Assembly (NCBI GenBank): GCA_015655585.1
Contig: JAATEV010000024.1
Location: forward strand, 1 to 64,000
Reading direction: 5' to 3'
From: Terriglobales bacterium
GTDB taxonomy: Bacteria > Acidobacteriota > Terriglobia > Terriglobales > Acidobacteriaceae
DNA length: 64,000 nt
Under the pieces are notes generated by a model. The model saw nothing but the letters and a program-made list of their open reading frames with translations. It did no database searches and had not been told where the DNA came from. Positions 9,379 through 19,024 of this stretch are shown here, piece by piece; the stretch's first letter is position 1, and each line of letters begins with the position of its first letter. The translations under genes were made by a program, and so were the position numbers.

Positions 9379-10788
9379 TTAGCGCAGCACGTAGGGGGTT
9401 GCCGGTGGCGGGAGCTCGTCGGGGATCTTGGTCGGTTCGAGAGGCACGGCTCCGGTGAGGCCGGTTCCGGTTACGTTGTAGGTGCTGAGGAGTGGGCCAG
9501 TGTAGCCGGTGACCTTGATGTTGCGGAGCACGGCGTTCTTGATGTTGCCGAGCGAGATGCCTTTGCCGCAGGTTCCGGTTACGTCGGTGAGGGAGAAGCC
9601 TTCGAGCGGCTTCTTCGGGTGGATGTCTTTGCCGTCGACGAGGACGGGCACATCGTGGACGCGGATGTTGCTGAAGTGGAAGTTGCGGATGGTGGGGATG
9701 CCTGCGTCGCCGAGGACCATGTACTCGTCGGCGCGGCCACTGTTGAGGATGTTGAAGCGAAGGAAGCCCTGCTGCGCGTTGGAGACTTCGAGGTCGTTCA
9801 TGTAGATGTCCTCGATGAAGGCACCACGGCCGGGGCGGCTCTTGATGTAGATGGCGAAGGTCTTTGCGCCAAGGCATTTGCAGTGCTCGACGTGGACGTT
9901 GCGGATGCCGCCGGAGGTCTCGCTGCCGATGCCGATGCAGGCCCAGACGGCGTCCTTGAAGGAGCAGTTGGAGATGTGGACGTCTTCGGTGGGGCGGGCG
10001 ATGGTGTTGCCTTCGGCTCCGCGGCCAGACTTCAGCGAGATGCAGTCATCGGTGGTGTCGAAGTCGCAGCCGTCGATGGTGACGTGTTTGCAGGAGTCTA
10101 CGTCGATGCCGTCGGCTCCGCTGCGGACGGTGACGTTCTTGAAGGAGATGTTCTCGCAGTAGACGGGATGGATGGACCACATACCGTAGTTTCTGGTGAA
10201 GCAGTTCTCGATGCGGATATTTTTGCAGTTGACCAGCTCGATGAGGGCGGGGAGGCGGTACTGCGTTTTGCGGTCTACGCGTCCGACGACGGCTTCGCTG
10301 CCGATGATTTTGCCGGGGCCGGTGATGCCGATGTTCTCGGCGTCCATGGCGTTGATGAAGCCGAGGTAGCCCTTGATCCAGTGGCCCTCCCAACGAACCA
10401 TCGTGAGGGGGTAGTCGGCCATGTCGGGCGAGCCGAGGAGGGTTGCGCCTTCTTCGATGCGGAGGATGGTGTTGGAGCGGATGGACAATGCGCCGGTCAG
10501 GTATTCCCCGGCGGGGACGATGACTTCGCCGCCGCCGAGTACGCTGCAACGGTCGAGGACCTGCTGGATGGCGGCGGTGTCCTTGGTCTTGCCGTCGCCT
10601 GTGGCGCCGAAGTCGCGGATGTTCAGGCTAACGGTGGGATGAGTCGGGGTCGCGGGAGTCGGCTTCGCGCTGTGCGCCGAGGTTTGGGCTTCGAGGCTCG
10701 CGGGAAGGGAGGTCATCAGAGGCAGAGTGAGCAGTCCCTGACCGGCTTTGGCCAGAAAGGTGCGGCGCGCAAAGTTTGTGTGGTTCAT
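9379..10788 (-). CDS. glycoside hydrolase family 28 (polygalacturonase-like)
   Basis: Tat-like leader RRTFLAKAGQGLLTLPL; NIRDFGATGDGKTKDTAAIQQVLDRC; catalytic-region GADGIDVDSCKHVTIDGCDFDTTDDCISLKSG. Confidence 0.92.
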   Translation of the reverse strand: MNHTNFARRTFLAKAGQGLLTLPLMTSLPASLEAQTSAHSAKPTPATPTHPTVSLNIRDFGATGDGKTKDTAAIQQVLDRCSVLGGGEVIVPAGEYLTGALSIRSNTILRIEEGATLLGSPDMADYPLTMVRWEGHWIKGYLGFINAMDAENIGITGPGKIIGSEAVVGRVDRKTQYRLPALIELVNCKNIRIENCFTRNYGMWSIHPVYCENISFKNVTVRSGADGIDVDSCKHVTIDGCDFDTTDDCISLKSGRGAEGNTIARPTEDVHISNCSFKDAVWACIGIGSETSGGIRNVHVEHCKCLGAKTFAIYIKSRPGRGAFIEDIYMNDLEVSNAQQGFLRFNILNSGRADEYMVLGDAGIPTIRNFHFSNIRVHDVPVLVDGKDIHPKKPLEGFSLTDVTGTCGKGISLGNIKNAVLRNIKVTGYTGPLLSTYNVTGTGLTGAVPLEPTKIPDELPPPATPYVLR

Positions 10789-10836
10789 TTTGTTCCTTTC
10801 GTTGTGTGATCCGTTTGCGGCGTGTTTTGACGATAC

Positions 10837-11994
10837 CTAAAAGAGCAGTGGGGCGAAGTCGCGAAGATAGCGGCGCCACACGATCCAGGTGTGGGCCCCC
10901 TCGCTGGTTTGATAGCTGTGCTTGATTTTTGCGGCGGTGAGGAACTTCGATAGAGCTTCGTCGGCGGTCAGGAAGCCGTCGTCGCGGCCTACGGCGAGCC
11001 AGAGCAGATGCAGCTTCTGATTGACCTGCTGAGGATTGGCCGCGAGTGCGCCGAAGTCCCTGGTGAAGTCGGCGGGACGCACGGCGGCGCTGAAGCCGCC
11101 GACGTAGCTGAAGAGGTCGAGATGGTTGAGACCGATGGTGAGGGACTCGACACCGCCCATGGAGAGACCGGCGAGTGCGCGGTGGTCGCGATCCTTGTAG
11201 ACGGGGAAGCGGGCTTCGACGTAGGGGATGACGTCGCCGAGGAGGTCTTTGCCGAAGGCGGCGGCGATGCTGTCGAAGCTGCCGTCGAAGAGCTCGGTGC
11301 CGGGAGGCGCGCCGTAGCCGAAGGGCATGACGACGATGAAGGGCTTGATTTTCTTTTCGGCGAGGAGATTGTCGAGGATGTGGTTGACGTGCCCGAGTTT
11401 GGTCCAGGCGGATTCGTCAGCGTTTGCGCCGTGCAGGAGATAGAGCGTGGGATATTTTGTGCGGCCGCTGGCGTCGTAGCCGGGAGGCGTGTAGATCGTC
11501 ATGCGGCGAATCTCGTTGAGCGACTTCGATTCGTACCAGATGGTGTGGATCTGGCCGTGCGGCACACGGCGGGCATCGTAGAAGGCTGGCGTGTCGCCGT
11601 GAACTTCGAGCAGGCTCTGGATGGTTGCGGAGGTGGAGCCGGTCTTGAGGGCAGGGTTGCCGGGGTCGATGGTCTTTACGCCGTCGATGGTGAGGTTGTA
11701 GTTGTAGATCTCGGGCGGCAGGGGATCGGTGGTGACGCTCCAGACTCCGGCGGCGTCTCTGGTGAGTGGTTTGCTGCCTTGCATGAACTCGCCGGTGAGC
11801 GTGACCTCAGTTGCTTTCGGAGCGCGAAGGCGGAAGGTGACTCGCCGGTCGGGGCCGACCTCGGGAGATTTCAGGGGCCGTTCGGCAGGCGCTCTGAGCG
11901 CGGACGGAGCCGCAGGTTGCGAGACCTGGGCTCCGCCGCGTGAAGAGAGAGCTGCACAGAAGAGCAGCAGTGTTGTTTGCTTCGTCAATTGCAT
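10837..11994 (-). CDS. secreted esterase (alpha/beta hydrolase, Fes/CE1-like) with N-terminal E-set/CBM48-like domain
   Basis: GLSMGG nucleophile elbow (HRALAGLSMGGVESL), YLLHGANADESAWTKLG, RVTFRLRAPKATEVTLTGEF N-terminal E-set domain. Confidence 0.9.
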   Translation of the reverse strand: MQLTKQTTLLLFCAALSSRGGAQVSQPAAPSALRAPAERPLKSPEVGPDRRVTFRLRAPKATEVTLTGEFMQGSKPLTRDAAGVWSVTTDPLPPEIYNYNLTIDGVKTIDPGNPALKTGSTSATIQSLLEVHGDTPAFYDARRVPHGQIHTIWYESKSLNEIRRMTIYTPPGYDASGRTKYPTLYLLHGANADESAWTKLGHVNHILDNLLAEKKIKPFIVVMPFGYGAPPGTELFDGSFDSIAAAFGKDLLGDVIPYVEARFPVYKDRDHRALAGLSMGGVESLTIGLNHLDLFSYVGGFSAAVRPADFTRDFGALAANPQQVNQKLHLLWLAVGRDDGFLTADEALSKFLTAAKIKHSYQTSEGAHTWIVWRRYLRDFAPLLF

Positions 11995-11997
11995 CCC

Positions 11998-14900
11998 CTA
12001 GAACGTGAACTTGACTGCGCCCTGGAAGATTCGTGGATTGCTGCCGGAAGCAATCGCGGTGATCTTGCCGAAGGTGGAGGAGTTCAGCGCGAGGCTGCTG
12101 GGATTGGCGAAGTTGGGATGGTTGGGGACGTTGAATGCCTCAAGCCGTAGAACCATCGCAAACCGATCACGGAGCGGGAAGGTGCGGCTGAGGGACGCGT
12201 CGAGCTGGAAGTACTTGGGGCCCATGAAGGCATTGCGCCCAAGGTTTCCGTATGTGCCAATCGCATTCGTGGTGAAGGCGGAGGCGTTGATGTAGACGGA
12301 GCTGTTGTTGGCGTTCGCCTGGGTTGGCCGGGTGTAGGTATAGACCTTTGCACCACCGGCTATGTTGGGACGATCGTTGTTCACATCGGTGAGGGAGTTA
12401 TCCAGACCCGAGGTGACGTTGAACGGAGCGCCGCTGGTGATGCGAAGCAGAGGAGCGATCTGCCAGTGATTGATCACGTAGCCCTTCCAGCCGGTGAGGC
12501 CGAACTTGCTCTCGGCCACCAGCGAGCTGTTGACCATGTGACGGCGATCGAATCCGCAGTTCGCCATATCGGCGCGGATGTTATTGGGATTCTCGACGGC
12601 GGTGCTGTTGAAGGCACCGGGGTTGTCCTGGATGTCGAGGCAGTGCGACCAGGTGTAGTTGGCGAGGAAGACGAAGCTGGAGGTCATGCGGTGCTGGATG
12701 GTTGCCACCAGCGCGTTGTAGTGAGCAGTTGCGCCCGGAACCATGGTGACCGTACCGGCTCCGCCACCCAGATACTTGACGCCCTGAGTTGGATTCAGAG
12801 TGGACAGCAGGAAGCGGTTGGCCTGGTTGCCGGTGCTGGAGCAGGGGCTTCCGGCGGCTGGTGCGGTCACGATCGAGCCGCAGGAGCCGGGGCCGGAGGA
12901 GATGCCAGGGATGTAGACGGCCGGGTTCAGAGGGTATCCATAGGCCGAGTGGGTCGTCTTGTTGCCGATATAGTCGATCTGGAACTGCCATCCGCGGGGC
13001 AGCTCATGCTGCACGCTGGCGGTCCACTGCAGGACATAGGGAGAGAGGAACTTCTTGGGATAGACGATGTACTGGCTCTGGTTGCTGAAGGTGGTGGTGG
13101 AGGGCGGCGTGAACGGCTGCGGGAACGGATTGCCCGGTGTGGTGCCGCCGGCCCATGGGCTTGCGAAGCTCAACGGGCCACTGGAGGTTGCGCTGTTGGT
13201 GACCTGGGTGGAGAACGGTGGGTTCTGGCCGGTCTCCGAGGCGGCGAAGAAGTTGGTCTCGTCGTAGACCAGCGAGGTGCCGACGCGGAATACGGTCTTG
13301 CCGTCGCCGACGGGATCGTAGGTCATGCCGAAGCGAGGAGAGAACTGCGCGATGGAGTTCTCGGTGAAGTTCTTCCGCACGCCGGGGTCGCCGTAGAAGA
13401 AGGCTCCGGCAGGAGCATTCGGGAAGACGGTGCTGTGCTGGTTTCCGAGGAATGCAGCCATGTCGAAGGTCGAGCCGCGGCCGAAGTAGTCGGTCGGCGT
13501 GTACTCGGGCCCCCAGCGCAGACCGCCGGAGATCACGAACCTCGTGTTCACATGATAGGTGTCCTGTATGTAGAGGCTGGGGACAGGAGCGCGGAGAGCG
13601 TTCTGCTGGGCCTTGCTCTGGGCAAAGCTGGGCATTGCGCCGATGAGGAAGTCGAGGTTGGCATCGGCGCCGGTGCCGCCGGGGCTGGTGCCGCCGGGGC
13701 CCTTCTGGCTATAGATACCGGTGAAGTTGAAGGTTCCGTTGGAGGTGAAGGCGTTGTTGACGTTGAGCTGGGCACGGACAAACTCGCCGCCGAAGACGAG
13801 CTGATGCTTGCCGAAGACCACGTTGACGTCGTCGGCTACAGCGAAGGCGTTCACGTTGAACTCTCCGGCTGCGCAGGTGCTGCAATAGGTGGTGAACTTG
13901 CCGCCCTGCACACGCAGGCCGACCGGAACAGGCTGGTAGACGTTGACGCCGAGCGTGGTGGCATTGATGCCGTCCGCTGCCGCGCCGCGCGTATTGGTTC
14001 TGCGAGTCGCCGTCAGGTGTAGCGAGTTGACGATGCGCGAGCTGATTGTCCAGGTCTCGCCGATGGTGAGGGTCTGGGCACGCTCCGTGTTGCCGGGGTT
14101 CTGCGTGAGCAGAATATTGGTGGGCGAGAAGTACGCCGGGGTCTGGTAGCCGTCGATGAAGTAACGGCCATAGATGCTGTGCTTCGGCGTGAGCGTCGCG
14201 TCGATGCGGGTGATGAACTGATTCTCGGTCTGCTGGACCGGGATCGAGTAGAAGACGATGCCGCAGGGGTCGGCGGTGGCAGGAAGATACTTCTGCAGCG
14301 CGAGCGAGGGAGCGGAATAGGGGTAGAGGTTGGTATCGATTTTGTTGCCCGGCAGGATCGCGCCCGTCAGCGGATTCAGGAGCTGGATGTTCTGCTTGTT
14401 CGAGGTGCAGGTGGGGCCGTCAGTCACGGAGAAGTCGCCGAGCATGTTGGCCGCTGTGGGAACCTGCGCCTGGCTGGATGCGGAGCTGGCAGAAGAGTTC
14501 AGGCGCTGATATCCGGCGAAGAAGAACAGGCGATCACGAATGACTCTGCCGCCGAAGGTGCCGCCGAACTGGTTCTGGTGCAGTGTGTCCTTGGTCTGCG
14601 AAAAGAAGCTGGACGCGTTGATGAAGTTGTTGCGGATGAACTCGAAGGCGGTTCCATGCCACTCGTTCGAACCGGAGCGCGTTACGACGTTTACGAGACC
14701 GGCCGGGTGAAGACCGCTCTGCGCGCCGAGCGCCGTGGTCTCGACGCTGAACTGCGCTACGGCATCGGGGAAGGGGAAGGCAAAGCTGGTGTTGGACTCA
14801 TAGTCATTGTTGTCGCCGCCGTCGAGACGGTAGTCGGTCTGGTTGCCCTGGCCACCGGCGATCTGCGGAGAGACGGAGCTCCAGAAGCCCTTGTTTCCCT

Positions 14901-15504
14901 GCGTCAGCGCGTTGCCGGGAACGGATGCGCCGGAGAGGCCGATCAGCGAGGTGACCTGCCGACCGTTGAGCGGAAGCTCGGTCACGGTCTTCTGGTCGAT
15001 GGTCTGCTTGAAGGAGCTGTCCTCGGTCTGCAGGGCGATGCCGTTTGCCTGAACCTCGATCTGCTGGCTCTCTTCGCCGATGGTCAGCGATACGTTGATG
15101 CCGACGCTGCTTCCGACCTCCAGCACGATGCCCTGCTGGTTGTATCCCTGAAAGCCTGTAGCCTTCACGTTCAGGGTGTAGGTACCGATGTCGATATTGG
15201 GAAAGCTATAGAGTCCGCCGGGACCGCTGACGGCGGTGTGCTTCACCTGGGTCGCGTTCTGCGTGATCGTCACGGTGGCGTTTGGAACCACCGCACCGGT
15301 CTGGTCGGCGACCGAACCCTGAATGCTGCCGGTTCCGGCGATCTGGGCGTTGCCCGCCGGTACGAATAAAACGAGCGCCGCTAAGAAGAGCGCGGCAAAA
15401 CTCCCAAGCCGGGAACCCCAAAACCCGGAGAGCCCCCGTTTGCTCCCGATCCTGTTCCGGCTTTGATTATGCGTGAATGTTTCGTGCCTCTGGCTCAAAT
15501 CCAT
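11998..15504 (-). CDS. TonB-dependent receptor, Oar-like, with N-terminal carboxypeptidase-regulatory-like domain
   Basis: TGSIQGSVADQTGAVVPNATVTITQNATQVKHTAVSGPGGLYSFPNIDIGTYTLNVKATGF; plug and barrel sequence; C-terminal F. ORF track starts at 15588, but the ATG at 15504 (MDLSQRHE) precedes the signal peptide more plausibly. Confidence 0.92.
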   Translation of the reverse strand: MDLSQRHETFTHNQSRNRIGSKRGLSGFWGSRLGSFAALFLAALVLFVPAGNAQIAGTGSIQGSVADQTGAVVPNATVTITQNATQVKHTAVSGPGGLYSFPNIDIGTYTLNVKATGFQGYNQQGIVLEVGSSVGINVSLTIGEESQQIEVQANGIALQTEDSSFKQTIDQKTVTELPLNGRQVTSLIGLSGASVPGNALTQGNKGFWSSVSPQIAGGQGNQTDYRLDGGDNNDYESNTSFAFPFPDAVAQFSVETTALGAQSGLHPAGLVNVVTRSGSNEWHGTAFEFIRNNFINASSFFSQTKDTLHQNQFGGTFGGRVIRDRLFFFAGYQRLNSSASSASSQAQVPTAANMLGDFSVTDGPTCTSNKQNIQLLNPLTGAILPGNKIDTNLYPYSAPSLALQKYLPATADPCGIVFYSIPVQQTENQFITRIDATLTPKHSIYGRYFIDGYQTPAYFSPTNILLTQNPGNTERAQTLTIGETWTISSRIVNSLHLTATRRTNTRGAAADGINATTLGVNVYQPVPVGLRVQGGKFTTYCSTCAAGEFNVNAFAVADDVNVVFGKHQLVFGGEFVRAQLNVNNAFTSNGTFNFTGIYSQKGPGGTSPGGTGADANLDFLIGAMPSFAQSKAQQNALRAPVPSLYIQDTYHVNTRFVISGGLRWGPEYTPTDYFGRGSTFDMAAFLGNQHSTVFPNAPAGAFFYGDPGVRKNFTENSIAQFSPRFGMTYDPVGDGKTVFRVGTSLVYDETNFFAASETGQNPPFSTQVTNSATSSGPLSFASPWAGGTTPGNPFPQPFTPPSTTTFSNQSQYIVYPKKFLSPYVLQWTASVQHELPRGWQFQIDYIGNKTTHSAYGYPLNPAVYIPGISSGPGSCGSIVTAPAAGSPCSSTGNQANRFLLSTLNPTQGVKYLGGGAGTVTMVPGATAHYNALVATIQHRMTSSFVFLANYTWSHCLDIQDNPGAFNSTAVENPNNIRADMANCGFDRRHMVNSSLVAESKFGLTGWKGYVINHWQIAPLLRITSGAPFNVTSGLDNSLTDVNNDRPNIAGGAKVYTYTRPTQANANNSSVYINASAFTTNAIGTYGNLGRNAFMGPKYFQLDASLSRTFPLRDRFAMVLRLEAFNVPNHPNFANPSSLALNSSTFGKITAIASGSNPRIFQGAVKFTF

Positions 15505-15887
15505 GTTTCTTACCTTCAATGCGTCCTCCTGCAAAACCCCTGCTTGACGAATTTGAGAGGACAGACCACTCGATAGGTCCTCTTCCAATTGCCGAGGCAG
15601 GCATAATATGACTTACCAGCGGCAAATGCTATGGTTCTGGTACAACCACTGTCAAGCTAATTTCTGGGCATTTGGGTCGCAAGCGATGCATCGGAGGGGA
15701 GATTGACATATTTGGACAGACCAATTTATCGTGGTCATTCCAAAGAAATCTGTCCTGGCGCGGATTCATACTTGGCCTTCTTGTCAGACCAAATGCGATT
15801 ATCTTCTGGGAGAAGGGCTTTCCCGATCGAATGAACGGGGAGCAGGATTGCGTTCACGCCCTACCTATGGATGCATTTACGGTCTAT

Positions 15888-18122
15888 CTATATAAGAGAT
15901 GCTGATGTTCCGGTACGCCGCATCCGGAAGGGGATTGGCAGCGTCGGCCAATTATGGAACTTCATCATCAGCTCGTTCAGGCTGACCGGCCGGCTGTAGA
16001 GATATCCCTGGGCGATGTTGCAGCCGAGGTCGATCAGGGCTGCTGCCTGCTCGGGCTCCTCCACGCCTTCGGCGGAGACCTTCATGCCGATGGTATGGGA
16101 CATGGAGATGACGAGTTGGACGATATCGGAGTTCACGGACCCCTTTTGCATGTTCTGAACAAATGATTGATCGATTTTGAGCGTGTCGATCGGATATTTG
16201 GCCAGATAGCTCAACGAAGAGTAGCCCGTTCCGAAGTCGTCGAAGGCGATCCGCACGCCCAGATCCCTGATCTTCTGAAAGAGCGTGCCGATCCGATCGG
16301 CATCCTTAATGAAGATGCTCTCCGTGATCTCCACCTGGAGAGTTCGGGGATCGATGCCGGTCTCATTGATGATGCTGGAGAGATCGGAGAAGAAGGAGGG
16401 TTCCTCCAACTGGCGGCTGGAGGCGTTGACGCTGAGAAGCAGGTGCTCGCCGAAGGCCTTCTGAATCTGCTGCATATCGATGCAGGCCTGCCGCGTCGCC
16501 CATGAGCCGATGGCGACGATGTGCCCGGTCTCTTCCGCCAGCGGAATAAATTTGGCTGGGCTGACGAGCCCCTGCCCCGGATGGTTCCACCGGAGCAAGG
16601 CCTCCACCCCGGTGATCGAGCGGTCGCGCATATCCACGAGCGGCTGGTAGTAGACCTCGAACTCTCGTTTTTCGAGCGCGGACCTGAACTCCAGCTTCAT
16701 CTGAAGAGCTGCCATGGAGTCCTCGTGCATCGAGGGATCGTAGACAAGGCAGCACGATCCTCCATTCCGCTTGGCGCAATACATCGCGGTGTCTGCGTTG
16801 CGAAGGATCTCTTCTGCCTCGCCGTACTCGGCGTTGATCCTGCAGATTCCGATGCTGGCCGAGACCGGCAGAAGCGTTTCGGCCAGGAGGACAGGCTCTT
16901 CGATGATGTCGAGGATGCGCCGCGCGATGCGAACCGCGTGCTCCATATCCTGCAGGTCCGACAGCAGGAAGGTAAATACGTCGCCTCCTATGCGGGCTGG
17001 CGTGTCATGCTTTCGCTTGTATCTCTCCAGACGCTGCGCCATCTCGACGAGCAGCAGGTCGCCCTGCCGGTGGCCGAGCATATCGTTGACCACCTTAAAG
17101 TTGTCGAGGTCAATGTAAAGAACGGCGGCGCAGGAGACCTTGCGATTCCGTACCTGGGTGAGCGCGTCCGATACGACATCCAGAAAATAGGGCCGATTCC
17201 GTAGTCCGGTGAGGCTGTCATGGAAGGCCATCTGATGCAGCTTGGCTTCTACCTTCTTGCGTTCGAGAATCTCCTCGACGAGCGCCTGGTTCTGCATCCG
17301 CATCGCTCTCTGTTCGCCGAGAGCTTCCAGCGCACGCCGCCGCTCATCGTTCAGTTGGGAGTCCTGCGCATGGGAGGAGATGTGCCGGTCCAGAACCGCG
17401 GCGGCGACCAGAAAGACGAAGACCGCGATGGAGAGAAGAAGAAAGCTGCCTGTATCGAAGGCGGAGGCAGAGACGGTGTAGCGTGAGACGGCGCGTGGCA
17501 CGGTGAGGATTTCGACAGGTGTGGAGGCGAGTCCCAGGCATTGGGCCGATACCAGTGCGATGCCTAAGAGGAAGGCTTCTCCCGGAACCTGCCATCTCTT
17601 GCCGGGCGTAGGGGAAGAGGGAGCGAGCGTGTTATAGAGCGACCAGAAGGCGATGGCGATAACTGGAAGTGCCAGCAGGACTGTCTGTGGGCTGGAGTAA
17701 GTCAACGCTGCGCCAGGCGAGAGCGCTTCTAAATTAAAGTAGAGTCCCAGAAGAAACGAGCTTCCGAAAAAGATACTTCCGGCTAGAGATGTTATTGTCC
17801 TGTGCAGCTTTCTGGACGTGAGCAATGCGATGAAGGAGGAGGCCGTTATGGATACAAGAAGCGACAAGGCCAGGTTGGGCCAATAAATTCTGAAAGTAAC
17901 ATCGTTCGGCAGGAAAGCTCTTATGCCTGTGACTTGTGTGACCCATGATCCTGTTCCGGTCGCAATGACGGCGAGACCGAACCAGGCCAGATTGCGGGCA
18001 GAGCCGATCCGCCGCACCATGTCGAGAAGCAGATACCAGGAGAGACTGGCCAGCAGTAGAGAAAGAGCGAGCAGGCAAAGGCTGTCGGTATTGTGCAGGG
18101 CCATCGCGACTCTCTCTGTCAT
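15888..18122 (-). CDS. membrane-anchored GGDEF/EAL bifunctional diguanylate cyclase/phosphodiesterase
   Basis: 744 aa; hydrophobic N-terminus; DSLTGLRNRPYF and RIGGDVFTFLLS (degenerate GGDEF); EVYYQPLVDMRDRSITGVEALLRWNHP (EAL), DDFGTGYSSLSYL. Confidence 0.93.
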   Translation of the reverse strand: MTERVAMALHNTDSLCLLALSLLLASLSWYLLLDMVRRIGSARNLAWFGLAVIATGTGSWVTQVTGIRAFLPNDVTFRIYWPNLALSLLVSITASSFIALLTSRKLHRTITSLAGSIFFGSSFLLGLYFNLEALSPGAALTYSSPQTVLLALPVIAIAFWSLYNTLAPSSPTPGKRWQVPGEAFLLGIALVSAQCLGLASTPVEILTVPRAVSRYTVSASAFDTGSFLLLSIAVFVFLVAAAVLDRHISSHAQDSQLNDERRRALEALGEQRAMRMQNQALVEEILERKKVEAKLHQMAFHDSLTGLRNRPYFLDVVSDALTQVRNRKVSCAAVLYIDLDNFKVVNDMLGHRQGDLLLVEMAQRLERYKRKHDTPARIGGDVFTFLLSDLQDMEHAVRIARRILDIIEEPVLLAETLLPVSASIGICRINAEYGEAEEILRNADTAMYCAKRNGGSCCLVYDPSMHEDSMAALQMKLEFRSALEKREFEVYYQPLVDMRDRSITGVEALLRWNHPGQGLVSPAKFIPLAEETGHIVAIGSWATRQACIDMQQIQKAFGEHLLLSVNASSRQLEEPSFFSDLSSIINETGIDPRTLQVEITESIFIKDADRIGTLFQKIRDLGVRIAFDDFGTGYSSLSYLAKYPIDTLKIDQSFVQNMQKGSVNSDIVQLVISMSHTIGMKVSAEGVEEPEQAAALIDLGCNIAQGYLYSRPVSLNELMMKFHNWPTLPIPFRMRRTGTSASLI

Positions 18123-18649
18123 GATGAATCTCTTTCGTCTGATTTCTCTTCTGGTTTGAAAGAATGTGCATCCGATCCATTGCTCAATAGCTGCCCGGTA
18201 AGTCAGTCCATATCTTTCGGGAGGATATCTATGTGATGCAGATTAGGATGGGGCGATTGTTTTCTCTATTTTGCTCTGCGGTTCAGAGTGAATCAATCCC
18301 ATGAAGTTATTAGGTTTTGCCTATCCTCGCAACCTGTAAGACTACAAAAATAGTCTCCAAGTACAGAGTGATATCACCTTAGATGTCATATTGCACATTT
18401 ATGTCGTCGTGCGTCGATTTGAGCCACGGTTCCGATGCTAGGCTTGCTTCACAAACAGGGAGTGAGATGTTCGAAGTTAGCGCGAAGGTCGGGGCTGGAA
18501 GTCTTTTACGCTAACAAGCTATCCATCGAACATCGGAGCAACAGGATGGATCTCTCGGGCTTCGACATGGATTTATGCCGAGGTAGTTTCTGCCGATGAG
18601 GTCTTAAGACAAGAGAGCTGTATAAAACTGCTATTCGAGGAACCATAAA

Positions 18650-18847
18650 ATGTCGAAACTACATCTGTTATTGGACACTCTGATTGCTGATGACTCAGGT
18701 CAAGATCTTATCGAATACGCTCTGGTAGCAGGACTGGTAGGTCTTGTTGCTACCGCAGGTATTCCTGCCGTTACGACCGCCATCTCGGCTGTTTTTAGCG
18801 CCATTACCACCAAGCTGAACACCGCCGCCGGAGTTACTCCTGGCTAA
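18650..18847 (+). CDS. Flp-type IVb prepilin
   Basis: 65 aa; SGQDLIEYALVAGLVGLVATAGIP with the Flp cleavage/EY motif. Confidence 0.93.
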   Translation: MSKLHLLLDTLIADDSGQDLIEYALVAGLVGLVATAGIPAVTTAISAVFSAITTKLNTAAGVTPG

Positions 18848-18856
18848 TGGAACGAG

Positions 18857-18884
18857 GAGGGGGCCCGGCGCTGGAGGCCCCCTC
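18857..18884 (+). terminator. GC-rich hairpin after flp pilin gene
   Basis: GAGGGGGCC (18857-18865) / GGCCCCCTC (18876-18884), 10 bp after the pilin stop, followed by GTTGTGT. Confidence 0.6.
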
Positions 18885-19024
18885 GTTGTGTCGGTTGAAT
18901 CGGGAACAAACTTGATTGTTATCGCGTAACGGAAACGTCTGTTACGCGTGTCTGGTTTTTTGCGAGCTCTGGAGCAATGCGTTCAGAGCGAAGCTTGTAC
19001 TTTTTATCTCCCTGGGGTTCTCAG

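Noticed and set aside
12466-14022. 518-aa plus-strand ORF opposite the TonB receptor
   Set aside because: Shadow ORF in the antisense of a clearly coding high-GC gene; biased V/G/A/E composition and no domain motifs
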